64,000 bases of DNA from Shimia sagamensis (GTDB taxonomy: Bacteria; Pseudomonadota; Alphaproteobacteria; Rhodobacterales; Rhodobacteraceae): the NCBI RefSeq assembly GCF_900182745.1, contig NZ_FXTY01000003.1, positions 480,108 to 544,107 on the forward strand, given 5' to 3'. The position numbers were made by a program, and so were the translations under genes. Below the pieces are notes generated by a model. It was not told the origin of the DNA and ran no database searches. It was given only the letters and a program-made list of their open reading frames with translations. Each line of letters begins with the position of its first letter. The first letter of the stretch is position 1. This document shows, piece after piece, positions 25,053 through 34,053 of the stretch.

Positions 25053-25909
25053 TGGTGCGTTGGGGTTTGGGAGGGGCGGTCTTGGCCGCCGTGTTGGGGT
25101 TTGGTTTTGTGTCAGGCGGCTCCGCGGACCGAGCGGCACGGAGCTGTGGTGATGCACAGGGCACCCTTCGGGTGATGACCTATAACATCCGTACCGGCCT
25201 TGGGACCAAGAACCCCGGTAAAAACCCTCTGCACCAGCTGTTTGATAAACATGACGTGGGGCCAATTGTGGCAGCGATCACAGCGGCTGATCCGGATGTG
25301 GTGGCGCTGCAGGAAGTTCTGGGCTGGGGGCAAACCGAGCGCATTGCCCGTGCGCTGAATATGGACAGCACCTTTGCCTTTCATCCAAGTCCCCTGCCGT
25401 GGTGGGGCAATGCGGTGATCAGTAAGTGCCCAATTACAAATACAAAGCGTGTGGTAACCAGCCGTGGCAAAGGCAATGGCAAGGCGATGCCAGTTGCCTA
25501 TTTGGATGTGGGCGGGCGTGACGTGCTGGCCACGTCAGTGCACCGGGACCGCGACGACAACACGGGCATTCAGATCCAAAAGATGATGGCTCCGTTGGCG
25601 CAACAAAATGCGCCTGTGTTGTTCATGGGGGATTTCAATTTCAAACCCAAAGACAAGCGGTATGCGGTTGTGTCCCAGGCGTTTGATGACAGCGCGCTTA
25701 TGGCGCAGTCAGGCGCTGACTATGTGCTGGGGCGCGGAACGTATCCTGTGATCGCAGGCACCAAGAAGCACCGTCGGATTGACTATGTCTTCCTTTCCAG
25801 CGGAGATTTTACAGTCTCTGATGTGCGCGTGATTGAGGGCGACCACGCTGAGGCGTCTGATCATTTGGGCTATATTGCGGATGTGGTCCTGACTTCAGGC
25901 GCAGACTGA
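25052..25909 (+). CDS. Secreted endonuclease/exonuclease/phosphatase-fold protein
   Basis: 285 residues from the ATG at 25052 (upstream TTGs at 25046 and 25049 are within kpsT). A signal peptide is likely (WGLGGAVLAAVLGFGFVSGGSA). EEP motifs: LRVMTYNIRTGLG, VVALQEVLGW, VLFMGDFNFKPKDK, RRIDYVFLSSGDF and EASDHLGYIADV, giving the metal and catalytic Asn, Glu, Asp and His residues. The family includes nucleases, sphingomyelinases and inositol-phosphate phosphatases. Overlap with kpsT means it is co-expressed with capsule export, so it may trim or release a phosphodiester-linked capsule or lipid. That role is inferred. Confidence 0.82.
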   Translation: MVRWGLGGAVLAAVLGFGFVSGGSADRAARSCGDAQGTLRVMTYNIRTGLGTKNPGKNPLHQLFDKHDVGPIVAAITAADPDVVALQEVLGWGQTERIARALNMDSTFAFHPSPLPWWGNAVISKCPITNTKRVVTSRGKGNGKAMPVAYLDVGGRDVLATSVHRDRDDNTGIQIQKMMAPLAQQNAPVLFMGDFNFKPKDKRYAVVSQAFDDSALMAQSGADYVLGRGTYPVIAGTKKHRRIDYVFLSSGDFTVSDVRVIEGDHAEASDHLGYIADVVLTSGAD

Positions 25910-26106
25910 CATCTGCGTCGCGTTTTGTGCCTTGGGTGCGTGGCAGCTCCGGGCGGCGCGAAAAAATTTGATCATATTTCCGGAAGTCCTTGCAGGCAGG
26001 CGTCGCACGTGATTGCATCTGGCGTCAGCATCAGTGGTCTCTGGCTCTACTCTTAGGCCTCTGGTGGTAGGAAAGACGCAGGTGCACAACAGGGCAGGGG
26101 GCTTTG

Positions 26107-27105
26107 GTGACAGAGATCTGGGGGCATATGCCGGATGGCCGCGAGGTGCATCGCGTGACGCTAAAAGGCGGCGGGCTTGAGGCCCATGTGCTGACCTATG
26201 GCGCGGTGGTGCAGGATTTGCGGCTTGCCGGTCATGACGCGCCACTGGTGCTTGGGTTTGCGGAATTTGCGCCGTATCTGACGGAGTCACCGTATTTTGG
26301 CGCCACGGTCGGGCGGTTTGCCAATCGTATCCGCGACGGGCATCTTGAATTGGATGGGCAGGTCTATCAGGTCGACACCAATGATGGCGACCGGCACACG
26401 TTGCATGGTGGTGCAGAGGGCTTGGGTGGCCAACTTTGGGAGATTGCCGAGGTTGCCGACGATTGCGTGACACTCAAGGCGGTGCTGCCGGACGGGCATA
26501 TGGGGTTTCCCGGTACACTTGTAGTTCGGGTGACGTTTGCGCTTGTGGAAGGTGGCACATTCGACATTCAGCTGCGGGCGGAAACGGATCGGACAACGCT
26601 TTGCAGCCTGGCGCACCACAGCTACTTCACACTGGATGATGCCGCGAGCATCGCGGACCACCGGTTGCAGATTGAAGCAGACAGCTATCTGCCGGTGGAT
26701 TCAGGAGCGATCCCAACAGGACGGGTTGCACCGGTGAGGGACACGCGCTTTGATTTCCGCGAAGCCGCGCCTGTGGCAAAGGCGCATCCGCTGGACCACA
26801 ATTTCTGCCTGTCACAGGACCGCGTGCCGATGCGCCGTGTCGCGACGCTTTCAAGTGACCTGTCGGGGCTGCAAATGACCTGCTTGACCACGGAACCGGG
26901 GTTGCAGGTCTATGATGGCGCACCAATCTCAATTGAGCGCTCTGGACTAAATGGACTGCCAATGGGCGCCTGTGCAGGGATCGCGATAGAGCCGCAGGTC
27001 TGGCCGGACGCCCATCACCACACGAATTTCCCTCAGGCCGTGTTGCGGCCGGGGGAGAGTTATCATCAACACACACAATTTGTCTTTTCGAGAGGTCAGA
27101 CATGA
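26107..27105 (+). CDS. Aldose 1-epimerase (GalM type)
   Basis: 332 residues. Mutarotase motifs are clear: GATVGRFANRIRDG, HTLHGGAEGLGGQLW (catalytic His), LAHHSYFTLD (second His), PLDHNFCLS and the C-terminal Glu in GIAIEPQVWPDAHH. The GTG at 26107 follows GCAGGGGG and is preferred to the TTG at 26104. The stop codon overlaps the next start (ATGA), so it is in an operon with an aldehyde dehydrogenase. The sugar substrate is not defined; a second, different aldose-epimerase-like gene lies at 45091-45960. Confidence 0.9.
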   Translation: MTEIWGHMPDGREVHRVTLKGGGLEAHVLTYGAVVQDLRLAGHDAPLVLGFAEFAPYLTESPYFGATVGRFANRIRDGHLELDGQVYQVDTNDGDRHTLHGGAEGLGGQLWEIAEVADDCVTLKAVLPDGHMGFPGTLVVRVTFALVEGGTFDIQLRAETDRTTLCSLAHHSYFTLDDAASIADHRLQIEADSYLPVDSGAIPTGRVAPVRDTRFDFREAAPVAKAHPLDHNFCLSQDRVPMRRVATLSSDLSGLQMTCLTTEPGLQVYDGAPISIERSGLNGLPMGACAGIAIEPQVWPDAHHHTNFPQAVLRPGESYHQHTQFVFSRGQT

Positions 27106-28550
27106 GCAACTTCAATGGACTGCTGCTGGAAACCAACCTAATTGGCGGCCAGTGGGTCGGGGCCGACAACGGCGCGACAACGGAAATCACCAACCCGGCC
27201 ACCGGCGCGGTGTTGGGCACGGTGCCGGAAGCGGGCGGCACGGAAACGCAGCGCGCAATTGCGGCCGCGAGCGCGGCGTTTAAGACTTGGTCCAAGACCA
27301 ATCTGATGGAGCGCGTGAGCCTGCTGCATAAGCTGCATGACGCGTTGATGGACAATCAGGAAGACCTCGCGCAGCTGTTGACGGCCGAACAGGGCAAGCC
27401 GCTGTTCGAAGCGCGGGGCGAAATTGGCATCGGCGCGGCCTATGTGCGCTGGTTTGCCGAAGAAATCCGTCGCTCCAAAGGGGAGATCATTCCGTCGCCC
27501 ACCAATGATAAACGTCTGATGGTGACGCACCACCCTGTGGGTGTGGTGGGTATGGTCACGCCGTGGAACTTCCCAAGCTCGATGCTGGCGCGCAAGATTG
27601 CACCAGCACTGGCGGCGGGCTGTACCGTGGTGGCCAAGCCTGCGCCACAGACACCCTATAGCGGATTGGTCTGGGGCAAGTTGTGTCAGGATGTGGGCTT
27701 CCCAGATGGGGTTGTGAACATCGTAACCGGCGATGCGCCTGCCATTGGTGGCGCGATCATGGAAAACCACGACGTGCGCAAGGTGACCTTCACCGGTTCC
27801 ACTGGAGTGGGTAAATTGCTGCTGCGTCAGGCGGCGGATCAGGTGAAGAAGGTCTCTATGGAACTGGGCGGCAATGCGCCGTTTATCGTGTTTGATGACG
27901 CCGACCTGGATGCAGCTGTCGAAGGCGCGATGATCGCGAAGTTCCGCAATATGGGGCAGACCTGTGTCTGTACCAACCGTTTCTATGTGCAGGCGGGTAT
28001 CCATGATGCGTTTGTTGCCAAGCTGAAGGACGCTGTGGCGGCGATGAAAATTGGTGATGGCTCTGAAGAGGGCGTGGTGCAAGGCCCGCTGATTGATGAG
28101 AACGCTGTCAAAAAGGTCGAGGGCATGGTGGCGGATGCCAAAGCCAAAGGAGGCACCGTGGAGTTGGGTGGCAATCGCCATGCGCTGGGGCAGACCTTCT
28201 TTGAACCAACCGTGATCAGCGGGGCAACGGCAGAGATGTCCTTCGCAACAGACGAAATCTTTGGCCCGCTGGCGGCAGTGTTCAAGTTTGAGGACGAAGC
28301 TGACGCGGTTGCAGCGGCCAACGCCACCGACTTTGGCCTTGCGGCCTATGCCTATACCAAAGACCTCGCGCGGGCCTTCCGCATGAACGAGGCACTGGAG
28401 TATGGCATGGTGGGCATCAACTCCGGTCTGATCACCACCGTGGAAGCACCGTTTGGTGGCGTGAAAGAAAGTGGCATGGGCAAAGAAGGCGGCAGCCAGG
28501 GTTTGGAGGATTATATGATCACCAAATACACCTGTTTGGCGGGCCTGTAA
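27102..28550 (+). CDS. NAD(P)-dependent aldehyde dehydrogenase, GabD-like
   Basis: 482 residues, a close relative of succinate-semialdehyde dehydrogenase. Visible sites: the substrate tunnel WNFPSSM, the nucleotide site TFTGSTGVGK, the general base Glu in MELGGNAPF, and the catalytic Cys in NMGQTCVCTNR (the CxC arrangement is typical for GabD). Its start overlaps galM by four bases. GabD-like enzymes also act on sulfolactaldehyde or other semialdehydes, and with galM and downstream comDE a sulfo-sugar or sulfonate role is possible but unproven. A terminator follows immediately, so comDE is a separate unit. Confidence 0.88.
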   Translation: MSNFNGLLLETNLIGGQWVGADNGATTEITNPATGAVLGTVPEAGGTETQRAIAAASAAFKTWSKTNLMERVSLLHKLHDALMDNQEDLAQLLTAEQGKPLFEARGEIGIGAAYVRWFAEEIRRSKGEIIPSPTNDKRLMVTHHPVGVVGMVTPWNFPSSMLARKIAPALAAGCTVVAKPAPQTPYSGLVWGKLCQDVGFPDGVVNIVTGDAPAIGGAIMENHDVRKVTFTGSTGVGKLLLRQAADQVKKVSMELGGNAPFIVFDDADLDAAVEGAMIAKFRNMGQTCVCTNRFYVQAGIHDAFVAKLKDAVAAMKIGDGSEEGVVQGPLIDENAVKKVEGMVADAKAKGGTVELGGNRHALGQTFFEPTVISGATAEMSFATDEIFGPLAAVFKFEDEADAVAAANATDFGLAAYAYTKDLARAFRMNEALEYGMVGINSGLITTVEAPFGGVKESGMGKEGGSQGLEDYMITKYTCLAGL

Positions 28551-28581
28551 GTCTGGGCTACAATCACAACTGAGACTGTTG

Positions 28582-28616
28582 GGCCTGAGCGGTGTGGATC
28601 GCTTGGGCCTTTTTTT
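28582..28616 (+). terminator. Intrinsic terminator after the aldehyde dehydrogenase gene
   Basis: Ten-pair stem (28582-28591 with 28600-28609, two wobble pairs), eight-base loop, then seven T. Confidence 0.88.
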
Positions 28617-28732
28617 GTGAACTGGCCCCATCCGTTGGAGCATTCTGGCTGTACTGACGCACAAGTGTATGGCCAAAGTGGCGAAAGGTGCTGCGCTCAA
28701 GAGAGTGCGTCGAGCGAGGGATGGGAGGACAG

Positions 28733-29239
28733 ATGGCGACAACAATGGATCATCAGATCGTTGAGGATCTGAAGGCAGCGGGGATTGATTACATCACCTC
28801 GGTGCCGTGCAAGCAGTTGGCCGGGGTGATTGAGATTTTGGAGCAAACCTCCAACATCATGCACATGCCGTCCAATAAAGAAGACGAAGGCATGGGGCTT
28901 TGTGCCGGGGCCTTTATGGGCGGGATGAAACCGGCGATTGTGATGCAGAACACCGCGCTGGGCGTGGTGGTGAATACGCTGGCGACACTCATTCAGTTCT
29001 ATCAAATTCCACTGCCGATGTTGATTTCCTATCGCGGGGAAGTGGGCGAGCCGGTGGCCTGTCAGGTCGAAATGGCGTTACACACCAAAGCGATCCTGAA
29101 CCAGCTGCACATTCCGACCTATCATTTCCACAAACCGGAAGACGCCGCGGAGCTGCCGGGCATTCTGGAATATGCGCAGATGGCGTCCAAACCGGTGGCC
29201 ATTCTGTGTGATGCCTCTTTCTGGAGGGCTTCAGCATGA
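28733..29239 (+). CDS. comD: Sulfopyruvate decarboxylase alpha-like subunit (TPP enzyme, PYR domain)
   Basis: 168 residues, starting at ATG 28733 with GGGAGG upstream. It is the pyrimidine-binding half of a split TPP decarboxylase: ITSVPCKQLAGVIE, the catalytic Glu in SNKEDEGMGLCAGAFMGG, and IQFYQIPLPMLISYRGEVGEP. It overlaps the beta gene by four bases (ATGA), and the lengths fit ComD/ComE of sulfopyruvate decarboxylase, which forms sulfoacetaldehyde in roseobacter sulfonate metabolism. The main alternative is phosphonopyruvate decarboxylase, usually a single chain. No other sulfonate gene (xsc, slcD, suyAB) is in the window. Confidence 0.78.
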   Translation: MATTMDHQIVEDLKAAGIDYITSVPCKQLAGVIEILEQTSNIMHMPSNKEDEGMGLCAGAFMGGMKPAIVMQNTALGVVVNTLATLIQFYQIPLPMLISYRGEVGEPVACQVEMALHTKAILNQLHIPTYHFHKPEDAAELPGILEYAQMASKPVAILCDASFWRASA

Positions 29240-29790
29240 TCCGTAACGATGTGTTCAAAACTCTTATTCCGGTGATCAGCGAGCATCTTGTGGTCTGCAA
29301 CATTGGTGCGCCAAGCCAAGAGCTACACGCGCTGGATGATCGCGCGTCCAATTTCTACATGCTTGGGACAATGGGGCTGTCCTCGTCCATTGGGCTTGGC
29401 TTGGCTGCGGCGCAGGACAAGCCGGTCATCGCAATTGACGGGGATGGTTCTGTGCTGACCAACCTTGGCACGCTGGCGACCATTGGCAACAACCCGCAAG
29501 GCAACTTCACGCTGCTGATCATCGACAACGGATCTTATGGCTCCACCGGGGATCAGCCGACCTATGCGGGTATGAAAACTGATCTGGCGGCGGTGGCTAA
29601 GGCATGTGGCGCAGAGACTGTGCAGACGGTTTCGGCGGAAGACACAACAGAGGCGGTAAAAGCGGCGATTGCCAGCGACGAGATGACCATCATCGTGAGC
29701 AAGTGTGAAAGCGGCAATGTGGCCGTGCCGGTGATCAAGACCAACCCAATTGTGATCCGCGAACGCTTCATGGAAGAAGTGCGGCGGTAA
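29236..29790 (+). CDS. comE: Sulfopyruvate decarboxylase beta-like subunit (TPP enzyme, PP domain)
   Basis: 184 residues providing the diphosphate-binding half. The TPP motif begins at IDGDGSVLTN and ends at LLIIDNGSYGSTG, about 27 residues apart as expected. Also visible are MGLSSSIGLGLAAAQ and QTVSAEDTTEAVKAAI. It partners the alpha subunit encoded just upstream with a four-base overlap. A terminator follows the stop codon by about 30 bases. Split alpha/beta chains favour sulfopyruvate over phosphonopyruvate as substrate, but activity is not proven by sequence. Confidence 0.8.
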   Translation: MIRNDVFKTLIPVISEHLVVCNIGAPSQELHALDDRASNFYMLGTMGLSSSIGLGLAAAQDKPVIAIDGDGSVLTNLGTLATIGNNPQGNFTLLIIDNGSYGSTGDQPTYAGMKTDLAAVAKACGAETVQTVSAEDTTEAVKAAIASDEMTIIVSKCESGNVAVPVIKTNPIVIRERFMEEVRR

Positions 29791-29818
29791 TTTTACCAAC
29801 TGAACAAATATTCAGTCA

Positions 29819-29842
29819 GGGCGCCTTATTTGGCGCCCTTTT
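29819..29842 (+). terminator. Intrinsic terminator after comE
   Basis: GGGCGCC/GGCGCCC stem of seven pairs with a six-base loop, followed by TTTT. Confidence 0.85.
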
Positions 29843-29959
29843 GTGTTTTTCCACCTGCGTCAAGCGGTTTATGCCCAATAAACAGGCAGGTTTTACCTTG
29901 ATATTCGTGGGCTGCGCGTCAATCATCCCCGCACCAACTTTATCAGGGGAGTGAAATTG

Positions 29960-31540
29960 ATGAAGTTCAAAACAATGATGCTGGCCACCGCCGCAATTGC
30001 AGCGATGCCAATGCTAGCACAAGCCGAAACCGTCCGTTGGGCCCGCGCAGGTGATGCGCTTACGCTGGATCCGCACGCACAGAACGAAGGGCCAACCTCC
30101 GCGCTTGCGCACCAGATCATGGAGCCGCTTGTGATGCGGGACATGACCGGTGCCATGGTGCCGGCGCTGGCCACCGAATGGGGCCCGTCCGCAGACAACC
30201 CAAATGTTTGGGTGTTCAAGCTGCGCGAAGGTGTGACCTTCCACGATGGTGCTGCGTTCAACTCTGAGGATGTGAAATTCTCGCTCGACCGCGCGATGAC
30301 CGAAGACTCCGACTACAAAGAGCTTCTGGCATCCGTGAAAGAAGTGCGCGCCACCGGCGAGTTCGAGATTGAGATTGAGACCAACGGTCCAAACCCAATC
30401 ATGGCCAACAACCTGACCAACATGTTCATCATGGACAAAGATTGGGCAGAGGCCAACAACGCGGTCAAAGTGCAGGATTATGAAGGTGGCGAGAACACCT
30501 TTGCCGCCAAAAACGCCAACGGCACCGGCCCTTACAAGCTGGTTTCCCGTGAGCCGGACGTGAAAACTGTGCTGTCTGCGTATGATGGCTATTGGGGCAA
30601 GGATGAGTTCCCAATGCAGGTCACTGAAGTGATCTACACCCCAATCCAGAACGCGGCGACCCGTGTTGCGGCGCTGCTGTCCGGTGAAGTGGACTTCATT
30701 CAGGACGTGCCTGTGCAAGACCTTGGCCGTGTGAGCGGCACCGATGGTCTGGACGTGCGCACAGCACCTCAGAACCGCGTGATCTTCTTTGGTATGAACC
30801 AGGCGGCAGAAGACATTGCCAACGACGACGTGGATGGCATCAACCCGATGTCTGACGTGCGTGTGCGTCAAGCGATGTCCATGGCGATTGACCGCGCGGC
30901 GATCCAAAAGGTTGTGATGCGTGGCCAGTCCGCACCTGCGGGCATGATCTCTCCTCCGTTTGTAAACGGCTGGAACGAAGCCATGGACAGCTCGTCCATG
31001 ACCGACATCGAAAAGGCCAAAGGTCTGATGGCGGACGCGGGCTTTGCGGATGGTTTTGGCATCACGCTGAACTGCCCGAACGACCGTTATATCAACGACG
31101 AGAAGATCTGTCAGGCGGCCGTGGGCATGCTGGCAAAAATTGGTGTGAAGGTGAACCTGGACGCCAAGCCTAAGGCACAGCACTTCCCACTGCTGAGCAA
31201 TCTGGAAACAGATTTCTACATGCTGGGTTGGGGTGTTCCGACCTATGACTCCGAGTACATCTTCAACTTCCTCGCCCACACCAAAGGTGAGAAGTATGGT
31301 TCCTGGAACGCAACCCGATTTGGCGATGCCGACCTGGATGCGAAGATCGAAGCGCTGGCCGGTGAAACCGATCTGGAGAAGCGCAACGGCATGATCAATG
31401 AGATCTGGACCGTTGTTCAGGATGAGCAGCTGTACATCCCGATCCACCACCAGGTGCTGAACTGGGGCATGGCCTCCAAGGTTGACACCATCGTGGCACC
31501 GGATGACACCGCCAAGTTCAAGTACTTCAAGCTGAACTAA
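29960..31540 (+). CDS. ABC transporter substrate-binding protein, peptide/nickel (SBP family 5)
   Basis: 526 residues with a signal peptide (MKFKTMMLATAAIAAMPMLAQA, cleavage after residue 22 likely). SBP-5 features: DALTLDPHAQNEG, the family signature block WVFKLREGVTFHDGAAFNSEDVKFSLDR, NGTGPYKLVSREPD and DVRVRQAMSMAIDR. The ATG at 29960 follows AGGGGAG by eight bases; the GTG at 29951 is less likely because it overlaps that site. Members bind oligopeptides, glutathione or related ligands in the periplasm. There are no permease or ATPase genes next to it, and it is bounded by terminators on both sides, so it is an orphan binding protein here. Confidence 0.92.
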   Translation: MKFKTMMLATAAIAAMPMLAQAETVRWARAGDALTLDPHAQNEGPTSALAHQIMEPLVMRDMTGAMVPALATEWGPSADNPNVWVFKLREGVTFHDGAAFNSEDVKFSLDRAMTEDSDYKELLASVKEVRATGEFEIEIETNGPNPIMANNLTNMFIMDKDWAEANNAVKVQDYEGGENTFAAKNANGTGPYKLVSREPDVKTVLSAYDGYWGKDEFPMQVTEVIYTPIQNAATRVAALLSGEVDFIQDVPVQDLGRVSGTDGLDVRTAPQNRVIFFGMNQAAEDIANDDVDGINPMSDVRVRQAMSMAIDRAAIQKVVMRGQSAPAGMISPPFVNGWNEAMDSSSMTDIEKAKGLMADAGFADGFGITLNCPNDRYINDEKICQAAVGMLAKIGVKVNLDAKPKAQHFPLLSNLETDFYMLGWGVPTYDSEYIFNFLAHTKGEKYGSWNATRFGDADLDAKIEALAGETDLEKRNGMINEIWTVVQDEQLYIPIHHQVLNWGMASKVDTIVAPDDTAKFKYFKLN

Positions 31541-31563
31541 GCTTGGTAGTCTGACACAAAGAA

Positions 31564-31595
31564 GCCCCCGCAGTTTTTGACTGCGGGGGCTTTTT
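31564..31595 (+). terminator. Strong intrinsic terminator, possibly bidirectional
   Basis: Eleven-pair stem (31564-31574 with 31580-31590), five-base loop and five T. Lies between the binding-protein gene and the convergent E1 gene. Confidence 0.92.
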
Positions 31596-31606
31596 CGTTT
31601 GTGGGG

Positions 31607-33790
31607 CTAGTTCTGTGACCAGAGCTCTTTAGCTGCCTCGGCAATACTTTCGCGTGACGGCATTGTGGCGGCGTAAGCCGGACCGGTGGCGATGAAGCTG
31701 TCATGCGCTGCAATACGCGCGTGGGGCAGGGTAGTTTGTTCCTGTAGCAGCGCCATGAGGGCCTCGGATTGGCTGCCGGTGGTGCGGCATTCGTCCACGA
31801 TCAGGACTTTTTTGGCCCCTTTCAGGGCGGCAAGAATATCCTCGGTTGGCAGAGGGGCCAGCCAGCGCATGTCGATCACGCGGGTGTCGATGCCCTGCGC
31901 CTTGAGGGCGGCGGCGGCCTGTGTGCTGAGGTAGCGGCCATTGCCGTAGGTCAGGATTGCCAGAGGGCCGTCGCCGTCTACACCAACCTCGCCTAGGGCG
32001 ATGGATTGATCGGGTGACGGATAGGTCGTCATCCAGCCGTTGTCTTTGTCTTCTACGAGGTCGCGCATCGGGTAGAGCGCGATGGGTTCGACCATGACCA
32101 CCACGCGTTGCTCTTCGCGGGCGAGACGCACACATTCGCGCATCATCTTGGCGGCATCGTCACCGCGCGACGGGCAGGCGATGATCACGCCGGGGATGTC
32201 GCGTAGCACGGCCAGTGAGTTGTCATTGTGGAAGTGTCCGCCAAAGCCTTTTTGATAGCCCAATCCGGCAATGCGCAGCACCATCGGGTTGGTGAACTGG
32301 CCATTGGAGAAAAACGGTAGGGTGGCGGCCTCGCCGCGCAGCTGGTCTTCAGCGTTGTGCAGATAGGCCAGGAACTGGATTTCGGGCATTGGCACAAAAC
32401 CGTTGTGCGCCATGCCGATGGCGAGGCCCAGAATGGATTGCTCGTCCAGCAGCGTGTCGATCATCCGGTCAGCGCCAAACCGGTCTTTGAGCTTTTGCGT
32501 GACGCCGTAAACGCCGCCTTTGGTGCCAATGTCTTCGCCCATCATCACGATTTCGCCGTGTTCCAGCATCAGATCGGTGAGCGCCCAGTTGAGCAGGCGG
32601 GACATAGGCTGTGGGCTGTCCATCTGTTTGAAGTCAGACCCAAACGCTTTGGCGCGAGCTTCGTCACTGGGGCCATTGGTGGGCGCGCAGGTGCGGGCAG
32701 GTGGGATCAGCGAGGCCATCACGTCTTTGGCGGTTTTCAAGCGCGGCTTCTTGACGGCTTTTGCTGCCAGTTTGGCGCAGTGATCTTCGCTGTCTTGATA
32801 GAGGGTCAGCGCCTGGTCTGGAGACATCACGCCAGCCTGATCGAGCAGGCGCACCGAATGCAGCAGCGGATCATCAGCTTCCCAGGCTTCAAAAGTGGCT
32901 TTGGGCAGGTAGGCTTGCTGCATATCAGAGCCTGCGTGGCCGTAGAGACGGACAACGGAGATGTGCAGGAAGGCAGGTTTGCGCTGCGTGCGCACGTAAT
33001 GCGCCGCCTCTTGGGCGACTTTGTACGCGTCGTAGATGTTGAGCCCATCAGCGGAGAAGTATTTCAAGCCCGGGCGGTTCTCATAGCTGGCCTTGATCCA
33101 GCCGCCGGGGGTGCGGGTGGAGATGCCAATGCCGTTGTCTTCGCAGACAAATAGGAGCGGCATGGGGGCCGATTGGTATGCGGTCCAGCAGGCGGTGTTG
33201 ATGGCGCCTTGTGCAGTGGAGTGGTTGGCAGAGGCGTCGCCAAAGGAACACATAATAATGCCGTCATCGGGCAAGCACTTGTGTTCTGGCGCGCGGCGTT
33301 TGCCGAGACCAAGAGAGTAAGCGGCCCCCACGGCTTTGGGCAAGTGGGAAGCAATAGTGGAGGTTTGTGGTGGGATGTTGAGCGCTTTGGAGCCCAGCAC
33401 TTTGTGACGTCCACCGGAGATCGGATCCTCTTTGGCCGTGCAGAAGCTGAGCAACATGTCCCACGCCGCATCCACGCCTTCGACCTGCGAAGACCGCATG
33501 GTTTGGAAGGCGCCATCGCGATAATGTAAAAATGCCATGTCGTCCGGGCGCAGGGCGGCGGCAACAGCGGCCATGCCTTCGTGACCAGAGGAGCCAATGG
33601 TGTAGTAGCCGTTGCCTTCGGATTGCATTTTGCGCGAGCGGCGGTCGAGGTTGCGGCTCAGGCACTGTGCGGCAAAAATCTCTGTCGCTAGATCAGCTGG
33701 AAGTGCGTCATTGGGCGCGGAGCCGGTTGGAAACTCTTTGGAATTGATGCACGCGCGAAAACCGCCATCTACCACGTCTGCTCTGTCCAT
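31607..33790 (-). CDS. 2-oxoacid dehydrogenase E1, fused alpha and beta chains
   Basis: 727 residues. The first half is an E1 alpha chain of the branched-chain/acetoin type: YYTIGSSGHEGMAAVAAALRPDD, the TPP motif GDASANHST with CEDNGIGIST. The second half is an E1 beta chain: VMMGEDIGTKGGVYGVTQKL, DTLLDEQSILGLAIGMA, GFGGHFHNDNSLAVLRDIPG and VIDMRWLAPLPTEDI. The ATG at 33790 follows GGGAGG by six bases; the frame to 33883 has no such support. Such fusions occur in several bacteria. No E2 or E3 gene is adjacent, so the acyltransferase partner must be elsewhere. The 2-oxoacid substrate is not evident; branched-chain or 2-oxobutyrate are candidates. Confidence 0.88.
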   Translation of the reverse strand: MDRADVVDGGFRACINSKEFPTGSAPNDALPADLATEIFAAQCLSRNLDRRSRKMQSEGNGYYTIGSSGHEGMAAVAAALRPDDMAFLHYRDGAFQTMRSSQVEGVDAAWDMLLSFCTAKEDPISGGRHKVLGSKALNIPPQTSTIASHLPKAVGAAYSLGLGKRRAPEHKCLPDDGIIMCSFGDASANHSTAQGAINTACWTAYQSAPMPLLFVCEDNGIGISTRTPGGWIKASYENRPGLKYFSADGLNIYDAYKVAQEAAHYVRTQRKPAFLHISVVRLYGHAGSDMQQAYLPKATFEAWEADDPLLHSVRLLDQAGVMSPDQALTLYQDSEDHCAKLAAKAVKKPRLKTAKDVMASLIPPARTCAPTNGPSDEARAKAFGSDFKQMDSPQPMSRLLNWALTDLMLEHGEIVMMGEDIGTKGGVYGVTQKLKDRFGADRMIDTLLDEQSILGLAIGMAHNGFVPMPEIQFLAYLHNAEDQLRGEAATLPFFSNGQFTNPMVLRIAGLGYQKGFGGHFHNDNSLAVLRDIPGVIIACPSRGDDAAKMMRECVRLAREEQRVVVMVEPIALYPMRDLVEDKDNGWMTTYPSPDQSIALGEVGVDGDGPLAILTYGNGRYLSTQAAAALKAQGIDTRVIDMRWLAPLPTEDILAALKGAKKVLIVDECRTTGSQSEALMALLQEQTTLPHARIAAHDSFIATGPAYAATMPSRESIAEAAKELWSQN

Positions 33791-34053
33791 CTGTGCCTCC
33801 CATGATGGTTCCGTAACTGCGTAGCACTTGTTTTGAGAGAACAACAATCCAAGCGACCCTGCGTCAATGTCGTTTTGTATCAAAAGAATACATGGGGGTG
33901 AGAAGCGGACCTTATTGTTGTCTTGAAAGAACCCAGTTTCGCCCCATTCTCAGCCGTGCTCCGGCCCCATTTACCTTTCATTAACCAAGACAATGACTTG
34001 CGGAATGTTGACCGCAGGCGCTGCGACGGCGGCTTAAGTGTGAGGAGTGGGCT

